NCBI GenBank assembly: GCA_964572885.1
Contig: CAZNFC010000031.1
Coordinates: 1 to 9,514, forward strand
DNA: 9,514 nucleotides
Direction: 5' to 3'
DNA from: UBA10107 sp964572885
GTDB taxonomy: Archaea; Nanobdellota; Nanobdellia; Woesearchaeales; UBA10107
Shown: positions 5,918 through 9,514 of the stretch, piece after piece
Position numbering within the stretch: position 1 is the stretch's first letter
How the letters are laid out: each line of letters starts with the position of its first letter
Program-made: the position numbers and the translations under genes
The notes under the pieces: generated by a model
What the model was told of the DNA's origin: nothing
The model's database searches: none
The model's input: only the letters and a program-made list of their open reading frames with translations

Positions 5918-6070
5918 ATGACAATTCTCAACAAAAGACAGAAGGAAGCAAAACAAGTTCTCGATGAAAAGATTATGGATTTAGCCTTGAAGAAGAATCT
6001 GACTTACATTGAAGCAAGGAAGATGCTTGAAGCAGGACAGAGTTCTTTAAGTGATTTTAGGTTCAGATGA
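5918..6070 (+). CDS. Small helical protein, 50 aa, function unknown
   Basis: This frame encodes 50 residues, starting MTILNKRQKEAKQVLDEK and ending SLSDFRFR before TGA. It looks mostly alpha-helical and strongly charged, with two amphipathic stretches (about 5-27 and 29-40) and a turn near Gly40. I do not recognise a family. The segment LTYIEARKMLEAG resembles the helix-turn pieces of small DNA- or ribosome-binding proteins, but that is weak. Support for it being a gene: an excellent TATA box at the leaderless distance, ordinary codon use, and a position in otherwise empty sequence between rnz and the next small gene. No signal peptide or cysteines. Confidence 0.65.
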   Translation: MTILNKRQKEAKQVLDEKIMDLALKKNLTYIEARKMLEAGQSSLSDFRFR

Positions 6071-6120
6071 GAATTGGTAGTTTTCTTGGTTTTTGAAGTA
6101 AATTAAATCATTACGTTCAC

Positions 6121-6148
6121 AAATTATTTAAGAAGGGATGTATATTAA
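6121..6148 (+). promoter_or_regulatory. Candidate promoter of the 24-aa peptide gene
   Basis: Two TATA-like elements precede the ATG at 6159: TTATTTAAG near 6124-6132, about 31 bases upstream and implying a very short leader, and TATATTAAA at 6141-6149, which is too close for a standard start. The first is more likely. No convincing SD is present. Confidence 0.35.
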
Positions 6149-6158
6149 ACGTATAACT

Positions 6159-6233
6159 ATGGCTAAACGTGTATCTTTCAGAAGAAGCAGTGGCCAAAAA
6201 GTCACCTTCTATAGTACAAGGAAGAAAAGGTAA
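6159..6233 (+). CDS. Very small basic peptide, 24 aa, function unknown
   Basis: The frame encodes 24 residues, beginning MAKRVSFRRSSGQKV and ending FYSTRKKR. Nine of 24 residues are Lys or Arg and none is acidic, giving a strongly positive peptide with a strand-turn-strand look (VSF-RRSSGQ-KVTFY). Basic composition suggests contact with RNA, DNA or the ribosome; that is inference. It ends four bases before the convergent PD-(D/E)XK gene. Support for coding comes from a clean ATG, the second codon GCT, common for abundant proteins, and a possible promoter. A frame this short can occur by chance, so confidence is moderate. Confidence 0.5.
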   Translation: MAKRVSFRRSSGQKVTFYSTRKKR

Positions 6234-6237
6234 TCTT

Positions 6238-6582
6238 TTACCAGAAAGGATTATTTTCTCTAATAACTTTATAGTTAGATTTCCTTTTCATCGTTTTCTT
6301 CTGTAACTTAGATGGCTTGGCATTACCTGATTTTATCTCTCTATATCCTGTATATGTGACTTTTCCTGTGAAGGGATCTCTTTTTCTAACTTTAAAATCA
6401 TGGCCTCTGCCGGTTCTTTCTACTTCATAGCCGGACATCTGCGCACGTATTTTGTATGACTCTTCTGCAGCTTTACCTTTGCGACGATTTTCGGCAATCA
6501 CATCTTTCTTAATCTCTTTTTTAGAAACCTTCCTACCAGTAAGTAAATCTTGTCGTATTATGTTGCCGAAAATATCTCTCAT
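6238..6582 (-). CDS. Small PD-(D/E)XK nuclease-like protein
   Basis: The 114-residue protein has no family name I recognise, but its core reads as a minimal PD-(D/E)XK fold. A helix contains Glu40/Glu41 (GKAAEESYKIRAQMSGYEVERTG), then GHDFKV with Asp62, a hairpin, then REIKSGNAKPSKLQ with Glu82 and Lys84. This spacing (Asp, about 20 residues, Glu-x-Lys followed by Ser-Gly and a Lys/Gln-rich helix) matches nuclease domains whose third motif reads E-x-K-S/T-G. The N-terminal 20 residues, MRDIFGNIIRQDLLTGRKVS, look like a separate conserved tail. All catalytic positions appear intact, so activity on DNA or RNA is plausible. It is basic, has no signal peptide, and starts one base after the stop of the zinc-finger gene, so the two are surely co-transcribed. 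Confidence 0.72.
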   Translation of the reverse strand: MRDIFGNIIRQDLLTGRKVSKKEIKKDVIAENRRKGKAAEESYKIRAQMSGYEVERTGRGHDFKVRKRDPFTGKVTYTGYREIKSGNAKPSKLQKKTMKRKSNYKVIRENNPFW

Positions 6583-6583
6583 T

Positions 6584-6709
6584 TTATTTTAAACGGTCAG
6601 AGTTAATTTTACCAACGCCACCACAAACTGGGCAATTAATTTGAAGACCTAAATGATTTATTGCTCCAGTTCCTTTGCATCTGCCGCATTTGACATAATT
6701 GTTTGCCAT
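6584..6709 (-). CDS. 41-aa zinc-finger protein with DnaJ-type CxxCxGxG repeats
   Basis: On the minus strand a 41-residue frame begins MANNYVKCGRCKGTGAI and continues LQINCPVCGGVGKI. It holds two CxxCxGxG motifs (CGRCKGTG at about 8-15 and CPVCGGVG at about 26-33). This is the four-cysteine module of DnaJ cysteine-rich domains, here on its own and without a J domain. One zinc ion would be bound; such modules mediate protein-protein or protein-RNA contacts. The ATG at 6709 has a TATA box (CTTTATAAGT) about 27 bases upstream and no SD, so it is leaderless. The stop is one base before the PD-(D/E)XK start. The regular cysteine spacing makes chance very unlikely. Confidence 0.85.
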   Translation of the reverse strand: MANNYVKCGRCKGTGAINHLGLQINCPVCGGVGKINSDRLK

Positions 6710-6730
6710 TGTTTATTTTATGTTATTTGT

Positions 6731-6740
6731 ACTTATAAAG
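6731..6740 (-). promoter_or_regulatory. TATA box of the zinc-finger/nuclease unit
   Basis: Minus-strand CTTTATAAGT is centred about 27 bases before the ATG at 6709, giving a leaderless first gene. It confirms the direction and start of the small two-gene unit. Confidence 0.65.
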
Positions 6741-6816
6741 TTTTTCATATCCCAATAAAGTTTGCAATTGAACTGATTGCTCCCATGTATGAACCACAAG
6801 TCAACCCTACCCAACG

Positions 6817-6825
6817 CTTTTAAAC
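6817..6825 (+). promoter_or_regulatory. TATA box of hjc
   Basis: CTTTTAAAC is centred 26 bases before ATG at 6847, the leaderless spacing seen at the other first genes in this window. The hjc promoter and the zinc-finger promoter face away from each other across a 137-bp gap. Confidence 0.6.
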
Positions 6826-6846
6826 TTAAACTTCTAAGTAATCATC

Positions 6847-7230
6847 ATGAACACCAAAGCCAAAGGCTCAAATGCCGAGAGAGAACTGATTCATATGTTC
6901 CAAGCAGTCAATTTTGCGTGTTTTAGGGCCGCAGGTTCAGGTTCTAATAAGTACCCATGTCCTGATATAATCGCAGGCAATAACGTAAGAAAGCTTGCAA
7001 TAGAGGCTAAAATAAGCGGAAAAGAGTATCAGCACTTAGAAAAGAAGCAAATAGATGACTTGCAATTATTCTCAAACACATTCGGAGCAGAGCCTTGGGT
7101 CGCTGTAAAGTTCAATGAATGGAGATTCCTAACGCTGGAAGACATTAAAACAACAAATCAGAACTATTCAATAACTAAAGATATAGCAGAAAGAAAAGGA
7201 CTTACATTTGAAGAACTAATAAACTTTTAA
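6847..7230 (+). CDS. hjc: Holliday junction resolvase Hjc
   Basis: Hjc is the dimeric archaeal enzyme that resolves four-way DNA junctions during recombination and fork repair. At 127 residues it has the normal family length. The family pattern is complete: KGSNAERELI with Glu11, FRAAGSGS with the conserved serine loop (31-33), CPDIIAG with Asp40, and AIEAKIS with Glu53 and Lys55, the PD-(D/E)XK catalytic set. EKKQIDDLQLF and FGAEPWVAVKFNEWRFL are further typical segments. The start is supported by the TATA box 26 bases upstream. Its 3' end overlaps that of the convergent DUF106 gene by 15 bases. A second, shorter PD-(D/E)XK-like gene lies divergently about 270 bases away. Confidence 0.96.
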   Translation: MNTKAKGSNAERELIHMFQAVNFACFRAAGSGSNKYPCPDIIAGNNVRKLAIEAKISGKEYQHLEKKQIDDLQLFSNTFGAEPWVAVKFNEWRFLTLEDIKTTNQNYSITKDIAERKGLTFEELINF

Positions 7231-7962
7231 CAATTTTCTCAATCCTAAAGAAAATATCAATGCAAATATGATATAGCTTCCAAGCCAGCCTATCTTCCAT
7301 CCAAGCAAATTAAGTATCTTTCTCGGGGTATAATTGACAGTAATCGTCTTCACAATCCCATCATTAACAACTGTAACAGGCGAAGTATAAACATTCTTCC
7401 CTATAGAAACTTCTTTAGTGTATGATTTATCCCTTACTTTCCATTCAAGAAGATAATCTCCCGTCTTTCCTGACAATCTCCATTGAACATTATTCATTAC
7501 TTCTTTAGTCGATGAATCAACAACAGTCATTCCGTTAGGAACATTAAGCGAGACATTTCCAACATAATCGCTGAATGTCAAAGTAGTTGTAAATTGTTCT
7601 CCGTCAGTCAAAGGAATAAAAGCCAAATGAGCTGTCAACCAACTAAATAGTATCACTATAGGTAAAAAAGTAATCAATGTGGAAGTCATAGAGTGCCTGA
7701 ACATAATACCTTGTTTCTGCCAAAGCTGTTTATGTAACTCAGCAGTTTTACTCTTATCATTCATGTATTTTCTCATATCCTTGTTCAATTTATCCAATTC
7801 TTCTTTCAAGTTCTTCATAAGAACCTGGTCTGTGGTATATTTGTAAACTAATATTGTAACGATAGAAACAAAGAATGATATCAGAACAACGAATCCAAAT
7901 GCGCCTAACGAATTAAGAAGAGGAGAAAGAACAGGATCTAAAAAAGAATTGAATACCATCAT
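7216..7962 (-). CDS. DUF106/EMC3-type membrane protein, YidC/Oxa1-superfamily insertase
   Basis: This 248-residue protein belongs by layout to the archaeal DUF106 family, related to EMC3, TMCO1, GET1 and YidC/Oxa1, which help insert membrane proteins. Segments: N-terminal amphipathic stretch, TM1 about 19-41, cytoplasmic coiled coil about 45-85 (NLKEELDKLNKDMRKYMNDK), TM2 about 92-115, a hydrophilic beta-rich region 118-215, and TM3 about 226-244 followed by RKLLKVY. With family topology (N-terminus outside), the 100-residue loop between TM2 and TM3 would be outside the cell and is longer than I expect. It follows secY, with ATG overlapping the secY stop (ATGA). The second Met, with GGAG four bases before it, may be the true start (247 aa). 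Co-transcription with secY fits a translocon-associated role. Confidence 0.85.
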   Translation of the reverse strand: MMVFNSFLDPVLSPLLNSLGAFGFVVLISFFVSIVTILVYKYTTDQVLMKNLKEELDKLNKDMRKYMNDKSKTAELHKQLWQKQGIMFRHSMTSTLITFLPIVILFSWLTAHLAFIPLTDGEQFTTTLTFSDYVGNVSLNVPNGMTVVDSSTKEVMNNVQWRLSGKTGDYLLEWKVRDKSYTKEVSIGKNVYTSPVTVVNDGIVKTITVNYTPRKILNLLGWKIGWLGSYIIFALIFSLGLRKLLKVY

Positions 7963-9359
7963 TCTCCGCCCATGAACTTTCTCATCATAGGATTCATATC
8001 TTCCATATGTTGTCTTGCAATATCTTCATATAACTTATAGATAATCATTACAGTAAGAAGCAATCCGGTTCCGTTAGTCAATGCACCAGACAAGTCAGCA
8101 AACCCTGCCAATAAACCGACAGTCAATGCACCCATCACAGTAAGAGGCATTACATACCTGTCAAGTATCGATTCCAATATTTTCTCATCTCTTCTGAATC
8201 CAGGTATCTGCAAGCCTGAATTCAATATCTGTTTAGCCTGCGAACGTGCATCCATTCCGGATGTTTGTACCCAGAATACTGAGAACATTACTGCTCCTGC
8301 TGTCAATAATATGAGATATATCGTCGAATAAATATAAGGCTGGAATCCTATGAATAAAGTCCCTTGCTTAATTATAGTCCCGATTAGATTAGGAGATCTT
8401 ATTATCGCGACAAGACCTGTTGTCGGCTGATTTCCGACAAATGTTCCTAAAATTGGAAATCCTGCGTTCTGCAATAATCTCCCCCACAATTCAATATTTG
8501 CGAATAATGCTGAAACCAATATGACAGGAATGTTTGAAGTATAAAGGAAATTCAAAGGCCATCTTATTCCAAATCCTCTTACTCTTCCAAAACTAAGAGG
8601 CAGTTCGACTTTCATCGACTGAACGTAAACGGCTCCGGCAAATATAGCAATCGTTGCGACTACTGATGAAAACATGAGCAGAGCAGTTGTAGGATCTCCT
8701 GCCAATAGGCTCTGGAATAAAGCAGGAATCGCTCCGGTCATTATCTCAGGATTGTTGGGAGAAGGAAGCCAGCTTAAAGCTCTTACAAATATACTCTTTG
8801 AAACACCTGCAGCGATAAATAGACTTAATCCTGAACCAAATCCCCATTTGGAACAGACTTCGTCCATGAACATTATCAATATTCCTCCTACAAATAATTG
8901 TGCTACTAAGACTAATTCTAATACAAAGAATAAATGAGTTCCCTGAAGTTCAGGAGATGGAGTAAGACCTCCAAAAAATACATATATCGCTCCTTCAAAT
9001 AATATAAAGAACAAAGAAAGCAATTTCTGTGTTCCCTGGAATCTTTTCTTTCCTTCAGTGCTTTGAAGATCAAACTTGACTATTCCTGCTCCATTAAGCA
9101 GCTGCAATACAATCGATGCAGTGACTATAGGACCGATACCGAGAGATATTATAGAACCGAATTCTGCTCCTAAAATAAGAGATAATAACTCAAATGTCTG
9201 CAGTGCATTCTGTCCAAGACCGAATAAAGGTATGATTTGCAGCAAAAAAAATATGGCAAGAATAGAAGCTGTCCAGATGAGTTTAGTTTTAAAAGTAAGC
9301 CTGTCCTGCGGTTTTGTTACTTCAGGCAGATTTTCTAATATTTTGTCGTAAAAAGACAT
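7959..9359 (-). CDS. secY: Protein translocase subunit SecY (Sec61 alpha)
   Basis: SecY forms the membrane channel for secreted and membrane proteins, together with SecE and Sec-beta. The 466 residues carry about ten hydrophobic segments. Recognisable regions are the N-terminal amphipathic helix with LPEVTKP, the TM2/plug area (FGSIISLGIGPIVTASIVLQLL, 67-88), MDEVCSKWGFGSGLSLFIAAGV (about 165-186), and the cytosolic loop near MKVELPLSFGRVRGFGIRWPLNFLYTSNIP that contacts ribosomes. It follows rpl15 by ten bases. The ATG is preceded by AAAGAGG with a 4-base spacer, a modest SD. The C-terminus, RKFMGGE, overlaps the start of the DUF106 gene. This is the usual spc-operon neighbourhood, but without adenylate kinase between secY and the DUF106 gene. 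Confidence 0.97.
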   Translation of the reverse strand: MSFYDKILENLPEVTKPQDRLTFKTKLIWTASILAIFFLLQIIPLFGLGQNALQTFELLSLILGAEFGSIISLGIGPIVTASIVLQLLNGAGIVKFDLQSTEGKKRFQGTQKLLSLFFILFEGAIYVFFGGLTPSPELQGTHLFFVLELVLVAQLFVGGILIMFMDEVCSKWGFGSGLSLFIAAGVSKSIFVRALSWLPSPNNPEIMTGAIPALFQSLLAGDPTTALLMFSSVVATIAIFAGAVYVQSMKVELPLSFGRVRGFGIRWPLNFLYTSNIPVILVSALFANIELWGRLLQNAGFPILGTFVGNQPTTGLVAIIRSPNLIGTIIKQGTLFIGFQPYIYSTIYLILLTAGAVMFSVFWVQTSGMDARSQAKQILNSGLQIPGFRRDEKILESILDRYVMPLTVMGALTVGLLAGFADLSGALTNGTGLLLTVMIIYKLYEDIARQHMEDMNPMMRKFMGGE

Positions 9360-9363
9360 CCAT

Positions 9364-9370
9364 CCTCTTT
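9364..9370 (-). promoter_or_regulatory. Ribosome-binding site of secY
   Basis: Minus-strand AAAGAGG ends four bases before the secY ATG (9359). An earlier ATG at 9363 is out of frame and closes quickly, so 9359 is the start. Confidence 0.45.
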
Positions 9371-9514
9371 TATTCTTTTTTGTTTGAATTAATGTTTCCG
9401 CCGGCTGCAGTAACTTTTTTTACTGCTCTTTCTGTCGCAGTTTCTACATTAACACTTATTGGATATTTTAGCACACCTTTGCTTAAAAGCTTTGTGTATC
9501 CGAGTTCAGTTAGA
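9370..9514 (-). CDS. rpl15: Ribosomal protein uL15 (L15), C-terminal part, truncated by window edge
   Basis: The last 47 codons and the TAA stop of a gene entering from the right edge are visible. The peptide begins LTELGYTKLLSKGVLKYPIS and continues with VNVETATERAVKKVTAAGGN. A Gly-x-x-Lys-hydrophobic-Leu-x-x-Gly segment, then a strand and a helix ending in Ala-Gly-Gly, is the normal C-terminal layout of L15, where the last domain packs on 23S rRNA. A short Asn/Lys tail follows. Position directly before secY is the conserved spc-operon order. The fragment is short, so identity rests on pattern and gene order together. Confidence 0.85.
   Translation of the reverse strand, partial: LTELGYTKLLSKGVLKYPISVNVETATERAVKKVTAAGGNINSNKKE

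Noticed and set aside
6071..6158. Possible small RNA between the 50-aa and 24-aa genes
   Set aside because: No stem, no C/D or H/ACA pattern; only a candidate TATA element is visible.
6710..6846. Possible second C/D sRNA or riboswitch in the zinc-finger/hjc gap
   Set aside because: An isolated CTGA and a GATGATTA-like string occur, but C and D boxes are not paired at guide spacing. The gap is explained by two divergent promoters.
8674..9351. + frames opposite secY
   Set aside because: Antisense shadows of a strongly conserved gene, with no initiation signals.
1..9514. CRISPR array, insertion sequence, tRNA or rRNA gene
   Set aside because: I scanned both strands for regular repeats with spacers, transposase motifs with terminal inverted repeats, and cloverleaf or rRNA signatures, and saw none. 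A covariance search would be the decisive test for tRNAs.

Overview
The window is a compact, A+T-rich piece of an archaeal chromosome. The evidence is a proteasome-activating AAA+ ATPase (PAN), a FEN1 with a PCNA-binding tail, a tRNA-splicing endonuclease, the Holliday junction resolvase Hjc, an L15-SecY arrangement, TATA-box promoters with leaderless starts, and a canonical archaeal C/D box guide RNA. Small enzymes, tight packing, several tiny unassigned proteins and a shortened spc-operon tail suggest a DPANN-like lineage (for example Woesearchaeota or Pacearchaeota). That placement is inference; the window holds no rRNA marker.

Layout: (a) 3-749 (+), the 3' part of the PAN gene, ending in an HbYX-type proteasome-docking tail. 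(b) 771-831 (-), a C/D box sRNA in the gap between PAN and the converging genes. (c) 863-2712 (-), fen1 followed by a trm5-like tRNA m1G37 methyltransferase, overlapping by 4 bases. (d) 2746-4851 (-), endA, then a winged-helix/coiled-coil protein with a restriction-endonuclease-like tail, then a lipoprotein ending at a hairpin-plus-U-tract terminator. (e) 4944-5843 (+), RNase Z, divergent from endA. (f) 5918-6709, an islet of four very small genes: a 50-aa helical protein and a 24-aa basic peptide on +, and on - a two-gene unit of a 41-aa DnaJ-type zinc-finger protein and a 114-aa PD-(D/E)XK-like protein. (g) 6847-7230 (+), hjc. (h) 7216-9514 (-), the end of the spc-type operon: rpl15 (partial), secY, and a DUF106/EMC3-type membrane insertase.

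The genes group by theme. tRNA maturation: EndA removes introns, RNase Z trims 3' ends, and Trm5 methylates G37. RNA modification: the C/D guide. DNA repair and replication: FEN1, Hjc and possibly the two other nuclease-like proteins. Protein export: SecY and the DUF106 insertase. Protein turnover: PAN. First genes of transcription units have a TATA-like box about 25-27 bases before the start codon, implying leaderless mRNAs. Several internal genes have Shine-Dalgarno sequences or stop/start overlaps.

The observations most worth pursuing are the C/D sRNA, the zinc-finger plus PD-(D/E)XK two-gene unit beside hjc, and the winged-helix/Mrr-like protein behind endA. I see no CRISPR array, insertion sequence, tRNA or rRNA gene.
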